DNA of 64,000 nt from Psittacicella hinzii (GCF_003585935.1 NZ_NRJG01000023.1:1-64000), one strand, 5' to 3'. Counted from the stretch's first letter, positions 17,503 to 26,855 are shown. Notes: generated by a model not told the origin, from the sequence alone. Made by a program: numbers and translations.

Positions 17503-19218
17503 ATGAGTTTGCAACCAATTATTTCATTTAAAAATTTCAGTTTTAAATATAACGCTCAAGCTGAACCTACACTAAAGAATATCAATGTTGATATCTATCC
17601 TAGAGAAAAAGTGCTAATTCTTGGACAATCTGGTTCGGGTAAAAGTACGTTTGGGAATTGTATTAATGGTTTAATCCCTCATGCTTTTCCTGGGCAAATC
17701 ACAGGTGCACTTTGGGTAAATGGAAAGAATACGGCTCAAGAGAGTCTTTTCTCTCTAAGTACTTCAGTAGGAACAGTTCTCCAAGATACCGATCATCAGT
17801 TTGTAGGTCTAACTGTAGCCGAAGATATTGCCTTTGCACTTGAAAACTCTTGTATGCCAAATGAAGCTATGGCGCAACAAGTAGATAAATGGGCAAAAGC
17901 AGTAGGAGTTTATGATCTATTACACTCATCACCTTATGATCTATCAGGTGGACAAAAGCAACGCGTTTCGATGGCTGGGGTATTAGTTGATGAAACTCCG
18001 ATTCTTTTATTCGATGAGCCTTTAGCTAACTTAGATCCATCTTCAGGTAAAGAATCGACTAAGTTAATTGAACAAATTCATCAACAAACTAATGCAACTA
18101 TTCTAATTGTTGAACACCGTTTGGAAGATGTGCTTGCTGCACCAATCGATCGCGTACTTGTGTTTAATGCAGGCGAAATCGTTGCTGATACCACTCCGGA
18201 GAAACTTCTCAAAAGCAACCTGCTTGCTAGTCTAGGAATCCGTGAACCTCTATGGGTAAGTGCTTTACGTTATGCAGGTTACGATCTAGAGCAAGTAGAG
18301 CATATTGATAATCTCGAGTTACTAGACGGGGCAAATATGGCAGCCACTTTACAACAATGGGTTGCAGCTCAACCTCCGATAGCAGAACGTAAAAGCTATG
18401 CACCAATTCTACGTCTAGAGAAAATTAACTTTGCTTATCGTGAAGATTTACCGCTGATTATTCGTAACCTAAATTTAAGTTTAGGGCAAGGAGAAATGAT
18501 TTCTCTAGTTGGCAAAAACGGAGCTGGTAAATCAACAACCTCTAAGTTGATTTGTGGTTTTGAGAAGCCGCTAGCCGGAAAAATCTGCTGGCAAGAGCAA
18601 GACATGACGACTTGGGACATTAAACAAGTAGCCGATTGTGTAGGCTATGTAATACAAAACCCTAATCAAATGCTCACTCAAGTTAAGATTTTTGATGAAG
18701 TAGCCTTAGGCTTACGTTTCCGTAATCTTGATGAAGCAACCATTAACCAAAAAGTAGAACAAGTGCTACGCATCTGTGGTCTTTACCCGATGCGTAATTG
18801 GCCAATCAGTGCATTATCGTATGGGCAGAAAAAACGTCTTACTATTGCCTCGATTTTAGTGCTTGATCCACAAGTAATTATTCTGGACGAACCTACAGCT
18901 GGACAAGACTACAAACACTATACTGAACTCATGGAGTTCCTCAAGCAAATCAATGCCATGGGAGTAACCATTATTATGGTAACGCACGATATGCATCTCA
19001 TGCTTGAATATACCCAACGGGCATTAGTGATGGTAAACGGACAGTTAGTTGCTGATACTACACCGGCTAAGGTGCTTACTAATCTAGGATTAGTTGCCCA
19101 AGCTGCTTTAAAAGAAACGAGTCTCTTTACTTTAGCCACTCGTTTTAACTTAGGCAATCCAACTTCGTTTGCTGAAAAATTTATTGCATTTGATCGGAGG
19201 TTACGTCATGGCGAATAA
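17503..19218 (+). CDS. ECF transporter ATPase with two fused ABC domains
   Basis: Energises the ECF importer; both ATPase domains that are separate EcfA1/EcfA2 in other systems lie in one 571-aa chain. Domain 1: Walker A GQSGSGKST at residues 41-49, signature LSGGQKQRV, Walker B ILLFDEP and a Q-loop near QDTDHQF. Domain 2: Walker A GKNGAGKST, signature LSYGQKKRL (Tyr replacing Gly), Walker B VIILDEP and switch His in VTHDMHL. The start MSLQPIISFKNFSFKY resembles the N-terminus of family members; a longer ORF from 17410 runs through a hairpin and is unlikely. No Shine-Dalgarno is visible. It overlaps the T-component gene by 11 bases, showing translational coupling. Confidence 0.9.
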   Translation: MSLQPIISFKNFSFKYNAQAEPTLKNINVDIYPREKVLILGQSGSGKSTFGNCINGLIPHAFPGQITGALWVNGKNTAQESLFSLSTSVGTVLQDTDHQFVGLTVAEDIAFALENSCMPNEAMAQQVDKWAKAVGVYDLLHSSPYDLSGGQKQRVSMAGVLVDETPILLFDEPLANLDPSSGKESTKLIEQIHQQTNATILIVEHRLEDVLAAPIDRVLVFNAGEIVADTTPEKLLKSNLLASLGIREPLWVSALRYAGYDLEQVEHIDNLELLDGANMAATLQQWVAAQPPIAERKSYAPILRLEKINFAYREDLPLIIRNLNLSLGQGEMISLVGKNGAGKSTTSKLICGFEKPLAGKICWQEQDMTTWDIKQVADCVGYVIQNPNQMLTQVKIFDEVALGLRFRNLDEATINQKVEQVLRICGLYPMRNWPISALSYGQKKRLTIASILVLDPQVIILDEPTAGQDYKHYTELMEFLKQINAMGVTIIMVTHDMHLMLEYTQRALVMVNGQLVADTTPAKVLTNLGLVAQAALKETSLFTLATRFNLGNPTSFAEKFIAFDRRLRHGE

Positions 19219-20038
19219 TGTTATGGGGTACATCGCCAAGAACTCCCCGATACATCGCATTCATGCCACTGCTAAGTTAGTATATTTCTTTGTGGTATCC
19301 ACCGCAGCAATGATTACTTACAACACTTGGCTTTTATTGTTCATTGCTTTTAGTTCGGTACTCTTATTAAAGATCTCCAAAATCTATTACCGTGAAATAA
19401 GCTTTGTTCTGAAGTTTATTATCTTCTTCTCGGTACTAAATTTAGTTACGGTGTATCTATTTGACCCAATGCATGGTACTGATATTTATGGTACAACCCA
19501 CTATATGTTTAAAGGTTGGAAGTGGTTTCAGTTTACTTATGAAGAAGCATTCTTCCTCTTTAACTTAGTCTTAAAATATGTGGCTACAGTACCTTTAGCC
19601 ATTATCTTTTTAATGACGACTAATCCAAGTCAGTTCGCTTCTTCGCTTAACCAAGTAGGGATTAGCTATAAGATTTCTTATGCAGTGGCTTTAACCTTAC
19701 GTTATATCCCTGACGTGCAAAGCCAATACCAAGCCATTAATAAATCACAACAAGCTCGTGGCTTAGATTTATCACGCAAGCAACCGTTTTTTAAACGCTT
19801 AAAAGCCGTAATCGCTCAAGTGATGCCATTGATTCTTAATTCGTTTTCGAATATTGAATCGATTAATCATGCTATGGAGTTACGTCGCTTTGGAGCACAG
19901 AAACGTCGCACTTGGTTAATGCGTCAAAAATTAACCACTAAAGACTATTTAACCATGTTAGGTGCTTGTTTAATTCTGGCTTTTGTGTTTGCGCTTTACT
20001 ATGTAGATGGTGGTCGCTTCTATAATCCGTTTATTTAG
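19208..20038 (+). CDS. ecfT: ECF transporter T component (transmembrane coupling subunit)
   Basis: CbiQ/EcfT-family membrane protein that couples the ATPase to the S component. Start set at the ATG at 19208, which has GGAGG seven bases upstream, rather than the longer ORF start at 19169. Four or more hydrophobic segments are visible (residues ~20-60, ~95-130, ~255-275). The coupling helices carry the family signatures: QQARGLDLS (Ala-Arg-Gly motif) and, further on, MELRRFGAQKRR. The 276-aa length is normal. It is the last gene of the unit and is followed by a terminator at 20157-20203. Confidence 0.9.
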   Translation: MANNVMGYIAKNSPIHRIHATAKLVYFFVVSTAAMITYNTWLLLFIAFSSVLLLKISKIYYREISFVLKFIIFFSVLNLVTVYLFDPMHGTDIYGTTHYMFKGWKWFQFTYEEAFFLFNLVLKYVATVPLAIIFLMTTNPSQFASSLNQVGISYKISYAVALTLRYIPDVQSQYQAINKSQQARGLDLSRKQPFFKRLKAVIAQVMPLILNSFSNIESINHAMELRRFGAQKRRTWLMRQKLTTKDYLTMLGACLILAFVFALYYVDGGRFYNPFI

Positions 20039-20156
20039 TCAAGAGATGATAATTGTGATCAATGACTCTATTGATCCTATCCCTACTCAAAATAACGAGT
20101 GCAAGACATTTGAGAATAAACTATTATTCTAAAATTTAGAAGCAATACAATCATGA

Positions 20157-20203
20157 AGAACCTCGCAAAAGTTGATTATCAACTATTGCGAAGTTCTTTT
20201 CTT
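20157..20203 (+). terminator. Terminator of the ECF operon
   Basis: A 20-bp stem with two mismatches (20157-20176 with 20178-20197) followed by TTTTCTTGG. Confidence 0.85.
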
Positions 20204-20510
20204 GGTATAACCATTAAACCCTTAAGGAAATAGGGGAATTAGAAAGGAGAGTTTCGTAGGAATTAAGAGAAAATTAAGCTTGAGATTAAGAGTGATTAAC
20301 ATTTAGGTATGAGGATATATTATAATTTCCACAATTTTACATGCTGTATGCGCTCATAAGTAAGGTTGTCAGCTTATGGATAAGGTTTGAGATGACTAGA
20401 TATAGGTACTGAATTTGCTTAAGAAGCTCTAAGAGGGTTTCTTATGCAATATTTCCTTACGAGATACATTCTTACGCAGTGTTTCTTTACGAATCACTTC
20501 CTTACGAAGA

Positions 20511-20569
20511 GCTTTCGTACTAAATGCTTTCGTACTAAATGCTTCCGTACTAAATGCTTCCGTACTAAG
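20511..20569. repeat. 15-bp tandem repeat, four units
   Basis: GCTTTCGTACTAAAT twice, then GCTTCCGTACTAAAT and a partial fourth. Every unit junction forms TAAATG, so each repeat spells Met-Leu-Ser-Tyr-stop or its synonym. Confidence 0.9.
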
Positions 20570-20674
20570 TACTAAATGCACTTTACTCTCTAAACCTCTG
20601 TCTCTAACTCTTACGGGACATGCTTACGCTTTACGGTATACAGCTCAACCTCTATTTGTTCATTCGCTCTAATT

Positions 20675-23053
20675 ATGCATAGATTTCGCTTTTTAACCAC
20701 TTGTAAATTAGCACCTCTAGCTTTAGCTCTGTTTGCAGGGAATTTAGCCTTAGCAAATACAGATTCCACAACTAATGCTGCTAGTGCTACAACCTCAACT
20801 AATACTACGACTAGCACGGCTAGCACAATTATCGATGCTACGAACAATACAACTACTAATGTAGTAAATGCCAATAGTAGTACGGAAGTTGCTACTAGCA
20901 CTACCAGCGTAAATAGTAACGCGATTCCTACAGGTAAGTTATCAGACTTAACTGTAATGGGGATGAACCGCTCAACACGTACTGAAGGTCGTTATGCTTT
21001 TATGAGTTCGGCTTTTAGTTCAACTACCGGGTTAAACTTACTCTATAAAGAAACCCCACAATCGATTAGTTCATTAACCAATGCTTATATTCAAGCGCGT
21101 GGGATTTACAATGTTGAGAAAGCTCTTAACTCGGTAACTGGTATTACGGTTGTTAAAGAATCAAATAACTATCGTTATCTGTCACGTGGTTTTTACATCG
21201 ATCAAATTCAAGAAGATGGACAGAGTTCGACCATTCCTGGAGCAGCAACTAATCCCTACTATTCTGCAAGTAGTTTTACCGATTTTGTCGTTTATGATCA
21301 TATTGAGGTAGTGCGAGGTGCAACTGCACTGACTTTAGTTTCAAATGATCCATCAGGGACAATTAATGCTGTATACAAAAAACCTCTAGCTCGTCCTCAT
21401 GCGCAAGTAGGGTTTAAAGTAAATAACCATGGTGCAACACGTTTAACTTTTGATTTGAATAGTCCGTTAGCTGATCCAAGTTGGAAAGCGCGTTTAATTG
21501 GAGCTATTACTTACGATAAAAATCAAACTACAGCCAAGGCAGGAAAAAGCGCAGTTTTATATTCCACGGTAAGTAAAGACTTTGAAAATGATCAGTTAGT
21601 ATTAGGTGCGATTTTCCAATATCAAAGATCAACTCCTAATCCGTATGGCTTACCTTATAAGTATATTGACGGTACAGAAACTAATTTACCACGTGATACT
21701 TATTTAGGGGCAGCCTGGAATAAACAAAGCAATAAAAAATTCAAACTCTTTGTTGAGCATACGCACGATTTTAATGATCAATGGCAATGGTTGACTAAAG
21801 TTTCTTACACGCGCATGAAAAATGAGTTAGCTTTTGCGGCTCTGGGTAATAGTAGTACGCGTACAGGAGTAGGCGGTGTTAATGCTAATGGTACTTTAGC
21901 CTTAAACAATAAACTCTACTATAAAACTCTAGGTACAACTTGGAATGTAAATACAGGGGTAAAAGGAGACCTTGATCTCTACGGTCATAAAGCTAAAGTG
22001 TATGCAAGCTACATCTATACCGATGAAGTAAGTGATACGAGTTTTAAACGAGTTCGTGATACTAGTGCCTACAATATTTATACCTTTGATCGTTATAGTG
22101 TAGTACGTCCAGACTTTAGTACTACTTATGATGATTGGGGTACTGGTTATAACCGCTTACGTTCACATAGCTTTAGTGTCGGTGGACATGTAGAACTAAC
22201 TCCACAAGTTAAATTACTCGCTGGAACGAATTACTCTTACTTCCAACAAATTAGTGGTACGGATTATATTTGGTGGAACGGTCAAGCAGATTCTGATACT
22301 GATCTATACACTAATTATGGTTATCATGCCTTAACGCCATTAGTTGGTTTAACTTATGAGTTTTTACCGAACCACACTTTATATACCTCTGTAGGACGTA
22401 ACTTTAAAGTGCAAAGTGGTAAAGACATTAACGATAATCCAATCGGTCCTAAACGTGGCACTAATTACGAGATTGGCTATAAGTACAATACGGCTCGCGT
22501 AAATGCAAGTATTGCAGCGTTTAAGATTTTAGATCGTAACCGTGCAGTGTCTACTGGTTTACGTAATGCCAATGGTAATATTTACTCCGTGCCAGTAGGT
22601 AAAGTACGTAGCCAAGGGGTTGAACTAGAAGTATCGGGAGCAATTACAGACAACTGGCAAGTATTTGCAGGTTATACTTTTAACACTAGTCGTTACTTAG
22701 TTGATGAAAGTACAACTTATACTGCTGGTCTAAACTTTAGTAAAGTTACCCCAAAACATATTCTACGTTTCTACACCAGTTATAGCTTTGCTGAATCTCC
22801 ATGGAAAGTTGGTGGTGGCTTTAACTACCAATCAGCAACAAGTTCGTTATACCAAGACATAACGCAAGGTGGTTATACCCTTTGGAACTTTGATGTAAGT
22901 TACCAAGTAACGCCTAAGCTTCTAGTGTCTATGAATGTGGATAATCTATTCAATAAAAAATATTGGATTAATAACCGCATGCGTGTATACGTCATGAACA
23001 ACTGGTATGGTGAATCTCGTACTGTACAGTTAGGTTTAGATTATAAATTCTAG
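20675..23053 (+). CDS. TonB-dependent siderophore receptor (FhuE/FpvA type)
   Basis: Outer-membrane ferric-siderophore receptor, 792 aa. Signal peptide 1-28. Residues 29-85 are an unusual Thr/Asn/Ser/Ala-rich stretch. The plug domain runs ~90-240: ETPQSISSLT at 126-135, TGITVVKESNNYRYLSRGF at 155-173 and YDHIEVVRGATAL at 207-219, followed by the NDPSGTIN loop; all are typical of the TIGR01783 siderophore-receptor family and closest in style to coprogen/hydroxamate receptors. The C-terminal 22-strand barrel ends in Phe (LDYKF), the BAM recognition signal. No Shine-Dalgarno is visible. The next gene is an ABC transporter of the BacA/YddA type and the next but one an esterase, together suggesting uptake and release of siderophore iron. 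Confidence 0.9.
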   Translation: MHRFRFLTTCKLAPLALALFAGNLALANTDSTTNAASATTSTNTTTSTASTIIDATNNTTTNVVNANSSTEVATSTTSVNSNAIPTGKLSDLTVMGMNRSTRTEGRYAFMSSAFSSTTGLNLLYKETPQSISSLTNAYIQARGIYNVEKALNSVTGITVVKESNNYRYLSRGFYIDQIQEDGQSSTIPGAATNPYYSASSFTDFVVYDHIEVVRGATALTLVSNDPSGTINAVYKKPLARPHAQVGFKVNNHGATRLTFDLNSPLADPSWKARLIGAITYDKNQTTAKAGKSAVLYSTVSKDFENDQLVLGAIFQYQRSTPNPYGLPYKYIDGTETNLPRDTYLGAAWNKQSNKKFKLFVEHTHDFNDQWQWLTKVSYTRMKNELAFAALGNSSTRTGVGGVNANGTLALNNKLYYKTLGTTWNVNTGVKGDLDLYGHKAKVYASYIYTDEVSDTSFKRVRDTSAYNIYTFDRYSVVRPDFSTTYDDWGTGYNRLRSHSFSVGGHVELTPQVKLLAGTNYSYFQQISGTDYIWWNGQADSDTDLYTNYGYHALTPLVGLTYEFLPNHTLYTSVGRNFKVQSGKDINDNPIGPKRGTNYEIGYKYNTARVNASIAAFKILDRNRAVSTGLRNANGNIYSVPVGKVRSQGVELEVSGAITDNWQVFAGYTFNTSRYLVDESTTYTAGLNFSKVTPKHILRFYTSYSFAESPWKVGGGFNYQSATSSLYQDITQGGYTLWNFDVSYQVTPKLLVSMNVDNLFNKKYWINNRMRVYVMNNWYGESRTVQLGLDYKF

Positions 23054-23122
23054 AGTTAGAATTACTTAGTTGCTATAAGTAAGTACTACAAACTCATCTA
23101 GTACTTAGAACATAGTCAACTA

Positions 23123-23195
23123 CAATCAAACACAACAAGTACTTCAAGCATAATCAAGTACAACCAAACTCAATAAGTACTTCAAGCATCAAGTA
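23123..23195. repeat. Two ~36-bp direct repeats after the receptor gene
   Basis: Two units built on CAATAAGTACTTCAAGCATC-like sequence (23123-23160 and 23161-23195), differing by small indels. Confidence 0.6.
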
Positions 23196-23214
23196 CAATA
23201 AAGACAACTATTCA

Positions 23215-23255
23215 ACCCTAAAATCAAGAATTACTTGGTTTTAGGGTATTGTTTT
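23215..23255 (+). terminator. Hairpin/terminator between receptor and ABC genes
   Basis: A 14-bp stem with one mismatch (23215-23228 with 23234-23247, loop AATTA) followed by ATTGTTTTAT. It ends only 13 bases before the ABC ATG, so it could end receptor transcripts or attenuate the ABC gene. Confidence 0.65.
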
Positions 23256-23260
23256 ATATT

Positions 23261-25042
23261 ATGACGATATGCCGTTATTTTCTGCAACTAAGTCGCTATT
23301 TCTGGGGGCGCAAACAAGCATGGCGTTACTGGTTGCTTTTTATCATTATCATTAGTCTATCTTTAGTCATAGTTCGGGTATCCGTAGCTATAGCTAATTG
23401 GCATAAAGAGTTCTACGATGCTTTAGCAGCCATGGAAGGAAGTAAAATGCTTCCTCTGATTTGGCACTTTTTAGGTTATATGCTGATTATTGTAGGATTT
23501 GTGATTAGTGGTAGTTATTTACGTAAACGGTTAATGTTTGCGTGGAGACAAGACTTAACCTACAAACTACAGCAAGCATATTTAGAACAACATAATCACT
23601 ATAAACTGCGCTTTAGTCAACAAGTAGATTATATTGATAACCCAGATCAGCGTTTAGCTGAAGATGTCTATCTCTTTTGCTCACAAACCTTAGACTTAAT
23701 TAGAGGTTTTACTTTAAACTTAGCGCGTTTAATTTCGTTCGTAGGAATCCTCTGGGGCATGAGTGCGAATTTTGTGTGGCATTGGCAAGAGCATCATTGG
23801 GCTATGCCTGGCTATTTAGTGTGGGTAGCATTAATCTATGCGATAGTGACTACTCTGCTTATGCATCTTGTAGGTCATCAATTGCAACAAATTTATGTAC
23901 AACGCCAACATCTCGAAGCTGATTATCGTGCCGATCTCGTACGTCTACAAGAGAATAGTGAAGCCATTGCCCTCTATCGTGGTGAGCAACACGAAGCTTC
24001 CAAACTTCGAACTAAATTTGCGCAAATTCGTGCGAACTGGTTAACTCTAGCTAAAGAAGAATTAAAAGTAGAAGCTTTCTCGGCTACAAATTTACGCATC
24101 AATTTGTTTATCCCCATTCTTGCTACCTTACCTATGTACTTTGCGCAAAGTATTACCTTTGGTGGGATGATGCAAGCAAGAAGTGCTTTTGGAAATGTGC
24201 AAGATGGTTTTAACTGGCTCGTAGATTCGTATAAACAAATTATGCAATGGGCAGCTGTAGTGCAACGTTTAGGGACTTTTCATCAACGTTTATTAGAGTT
24301 AAAGCAAGCTAATCAGCAAGATGTAGAACAAGATCTAGGATCTCCAAGCGTAGATCTAGAAGTTGCTATAACACCTTCTTCTACTTCCACTGCAACTCCA
24401 GCAACTTCACCTATGCTTCAAGTAGCACCTATGCTCCAAGTTGCAAACCTAAATCTCTTAACACCTGAGCACAAGTTAATTTTACAAGATGTTAATTTTA
24501 CGGTGCAAGGGAATAACTGGGTCTTACTTGCTGGAGCAAGTGGGAGTGGTAAAACAACAATCTTACGAGCTTTAGCTAGCATTTGGACATATGTGCAAGG
24601 AGAGATTACTCTGCAAGCGCAACGCCCAATGTTCTTACCGCAAAAACCATACGTTAGTTATGGCACGCTGCAAGAGTTGCTTTCCTATCCCCAAAACCAG
24701 TTATTGGATCTAACTCGCTGCACCGAGTTGCTACACTTAGTTGGACTGGAAGAATTTGAGCCGCACTTAACCTTAGAGCAAAACTGGGCACAAGTTTTAT
24801 CTGGTGGACAGCAACAGCGACTAGCTCTTGCACGAGTTTTAGCTTATGAACCTGATATGCTCTTTTTAGATGAAGCTACCAATCAATTGGATAATGAGGC
24901 TGCTTATGCTTTAATGGTAATACTAAGAGAACAATTACCAAATACCATGGTGATCGGGATTACCCATCAAGCTCATCTCTTACCATTATTTGAGCAACAA
25001 CTAGATTTAGGTGAGTTTAAATCAGCAAGCAGCTCAGAATAA
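23261..25042 (+). CDS. SbmA/BacA/YddA-type ABC transporter (fused permease and ATPase)
   Basis: Inner-membrane ABC protein of the ABC_membrane_2 class (ABCD/BacA/YddA/Rv1819c). N-terminal ~330 residues form the membrane domain: hydrophobic segments around residues 20-45, 70-90, 155-175 and 190-210, then the diagnostic IDNPDQRLAEDVYLF motif. A Ser/Thr/Pro-rich linker follows, then an ATPase with Walker A AGASGSGKTT, signature LSGGQQQRLA and Walker B MLFLDEA. Relatives move peptides, cobalamin or siderophores. The position directly behind a siderophore receptor supports a role in siderophore passage across the inner membrane. A TTG at 23249 would lengthen the protein by four residues; the ATG at 23261 is preferred because the TTG touches the hairpin. 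No Shine-Dalgarno is seen. Confidence 0.85.
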   Translation: MTICRYFLQLSRYFWGRKQAWRYWLLFIIIISLSLVIVRVSVAIANWHKEFYDALAAMEGSKMLPLIWHFLGYMLIIVGFVISGSYLRKRLMFAWRQDLTYKLQQAYLEQHNHYKLRFSQQVDYIDNPDQRLAEDVYLFCSQTLDLIRGFTLNLARLISFVGILWGMSANFVWHWQEHHWAMPGYLVWVALIYAIVTTLLMHLVGHQLQQIYVQRQHLEADYRADLVRLQENSEAIALYRGEQHEASKLRTKFAQIRANWLTLAKEELKVEAFSATNLRINLFIPILATLPMYFAQSITFGGMMQARSAFGNVQDGFNWLVDSYKQIMQWAAVVQRLGTFHQRLLELKQANQQDVEQDLGSPSVDLEVAITPSSTSTATPATSPMLQVAPMLQVANLNLLTPEHKLILQDVNFTVQGNNWVLLAGASGSGKTTILRALASIWTYVQGEITLQAQRPMFLPQKPYVSYGTLQELLSYPQNQLLDLTRCTELLHLVGLEEFEPHLTLEQNWAQVLSGGQQQRLALARVLAYEPDMLFLDEATNQLDNEAAYALMVILREQLPNTMVIGITHQAHLLPLFEQQLDLGEFKSASSSE

Positions 25043-25260
25043 AAAGTGTTTGCATCCTTATCTGGTTGTATTGTTATCGAGTTGTCTGGATATCAGATTA
25101 AATCCATATCAGATTAAAGATAAGTCTGGTCAAAGACAAAATCCTAAAAATGAAACAGCTAAGAGCCAAACAGCCAAGAACAAAACACCGAAGGTAAAAA
25201 CAGTCAATAGTAAAAACAGCTAAAAGCAAAAGTGCTAAAAGACAAAACATTCAAGCCTAA

Positions 25261-25298
25261 ACTACGAAATCCCGCTCATGTGAGCGGGATTTCGTAGT
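25261..25298. terminator. Perfect 18-bp inverted repeat between convergent genes
   Basis: Both 18-base arms (25261-25278 and 25281-25298) are exact complements with only TG between them. It lies between the convergent ABC and esterase genes, so a bidirectional transcription stop is likely, although no long T-tract follows. Confidence 0.7.
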
Positions 25299-25317
25299 AA
25301 TTGTAACAAGATTTTTT

Positions 25318-25368
25318 CAATAACGAGATTTGTGCAATAACGAGATTTGTGCAATAACCAGATTTTTA
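25318..25368. repeat. 17-bp tandem repeat, three units
   Basis: CAATAACGAGATTTGTG twice exactly, then a diverged third unit. Confidence 0.85.
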
Positions 25369-25427
25369 AAAATAGCGAGACTTTTTACAAAAACTAGCTT
25401 TTCTAAAAACGAGAATCTGCAAATACT

Positions 25428-26855
25428 TTAATTAGATTTTGGTAGACGCTGATTTGGCTTTTTCGGACTAGCACTTGCGACTATATGGGAAATTTGCGTC
25501 AGAGAAGTATTCTCGGTAGTAACAAATCTTTCAGGTTTTTGCGTAAAGTAAGCAATGTAAACTTGGTTTACATCGTCTAAAGTTAAGTTATAGGCAGTTG
25601 GTTGGCGTTGCGCAAATAACCAACTATGAATTGCTGGGATATTGTAAGCAATTTCCCAAGTGCCCATATGCGCTGCACCTGGACTTGGAGATTGAGAAAG
25701 TTTTTGCGCTGGTAAAGTACCAGACTCTATAGTCATGTAGTGGATATTGCCACCTTGCGCCAGCAGCTCTTTTACCGCTTGATCTAGTTCGGCGGTTTTC
25801 GCTAAACCGTTAACGGTTTGATAGCCATAAACCGCACCATTTTCTTCGAGCACTTTACGCATTTGGTTTTGTGTTGGGTAAGCTTTAGCATCATCTTGAC
25901 TAACAAAAACAAACATATTGTTTTTGGCCATAGGTGCTACAAGTTTCGAATCCCATTGACATGCGACTAAGTAAGTACCTGCAAAGAAGTTCGGATACTT
26001 AATGTTCATGGCAATTTCCATCATGCCACCACCAGATTGTCCGGTTGCATAAATCCGTCCCATGTCAATATTGTAACGATTAGCTAAGGTTTTAATTAGG
26101 TTTAGCGTAGGTTCTAAATCTGCTGGATCTTCAGACTTATCGTTTACAATCTCATGATCAAATTGCGGTGCTAGTACAAAGGCTTCTTGTTGCGCTTGGA
26201 CTTCAGGACTTGCCCAAACTGTTGCTCCATTGCCTTGAAGTAATGTAGTCTCAACATTAGGTGAAGTATTACCAGCATCGTGAATGAACATCACTAACGG
26301 ATATGACTTGTGTGGGTCATAGTTAGCAGGTACGTACAGATTGTATTTAATTTTAGTGCCAGTAGTAGCGTCAGTGTAAGTAAACTGTTGGAAATCATCT
26401 ACTACTTGGTTAATTAAAGTACTTGAAGTTAAATTTGTTACCTTAGCTGGTTTTTCAGTTAAGGTTTGTAATGGACGAACTTGACTAACTTCTAATTTAA
26501 AATCGGTTTTAACCGTTGGTAAAGCTCCACGTTCAGTGCTTTTTTCAAGTAATGAAGCATCTGGATCGTGTGGATTAAGTACTAATACTACATAACGACC
26601 ATTGGTAACTTTACCATTAACATTTGGTTGATTAGTAACAAAAGCCTGTTCAACATTCCGGCCTTCCACTTTAAAAGTAGCAGGACGAAGTTTGCTTGCG
26701 TCGATCTCTTGGCTATATTCTAAGATAGCATAGATTACTTTTTGACCGGCGCCTGTAGGTGTAGAAATAGCTGTAACTTTTTGCATATCAGCAAAGGCTG
26801 GTAGTGCCGCAGCTAATAAACTCAGAGTTAATAAACTTTTACGAAAGAATTTCAT
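25428..26855 (-). CDS. Secreted alpha/beta-hydrolase esterase with Ig-like N-terminal domain
   Basis: Exported hydrolase of 475 aa. Residues 1-22 are a signal peptide ending AFA. Residues ~24-130 resemble the Ig-like N-terminal domain of EstA-type esterases. Residues ~160-410 form an alpha/beta hydrolase: LYVPANYDPHKSYPLVMFIHDAG near 173-195 and the nucleophile elbow GQSGG at 272-276 (Ser274); a candidate catalytic His lies in AAHMGTWE near residue 400. The C-terminal tail is Lys/Pro-rich. It faces a siderophore receptor and an importer-like ABC gene, so a siderophore (trilactone or ester) esterase is a reasonable inference; a general carbohydrate or lipid esterase is equally possible. No Shine-Dalgarno is seen before the ATG. 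Confidence 0.75.
   Translation of the reverse strand: MKFFRKSLLTLSLLAAALPAFADMQKVTAISTPTGAGQKVIYAILEYSQEIDASKLRPATFKVEGRNVEQAFVTNQPNVNGKVTNGRYVVLVLNPHDPDASLLEKSTERGALPTVKTDFKLEVSQVRPLQTLTEKPAKVTNLTSSTLINQVVDDFQQFTYTDATTGTKIKYNLYVPANYDPHKSYPLVMFIHDAGNTSPNVETTLLQGNGATVWASPEVQAQQEAFVLAPQFDHEIVNDKSEDPADLEPTLNLIKTLANRYNIDMGRIYATGQSGGGMMEIAMNIKYPNFFAGTYLVACQWDSKLVAPMAKNNMFVFVSQDDAKAYPTQNQMRKVLEENGAVYGYQTVNGLAKTAELDQAVKELLAQGGNIHYMTIESGTLPAQKLSQSPSPGAAHMGTWEIAYNIPAIHSWLFAQRQPTAYNLTLDDVNQVYIAYFTQKPERFVTTENTSLTQISHIVASASPKKPNQRLPKSN

Larger units (their letters stand above)
20039..20674. other. Spacer between the ECF unit and the siderophore receptor
   Basis: Holds the ecfT terminator, a TATAAT (20321-20326) with a poorly spaced TTAACA upstream, and TTACGNA-type degenerate repeats (20450-20510) that turn into the exact 15-bp repeat. 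No Fur box was found here. Confidence 0.5.
25043..25427. other. Convergent spacer with repeats
   Basis: Contains Lys/Asn/Thr-codon-like AAACAGCCAAGA repeats (25130-25250), a perfect 18-bp palindrome and a 17-bp tandem repeat. A 70-codon ORF here overlaps the ABC gene and looks spurious. Confidence 0.6.

Noticed and set aside
23249-23260. TTG start for the BacA-like ABC protein
   Set aside because: It directly follows the hairpin and adds only MFYI; the ATG at 23261 is the simpler choice.
25011-25223. 70-codon ORF overlapping the end of the ABC gene
   Set aside because: It starts with GTG inside the ABC gene and runs through Lys/Asn/Thr low-complexity repeats of the spacer. No Shine-Dalgarno and no recognisable domain.
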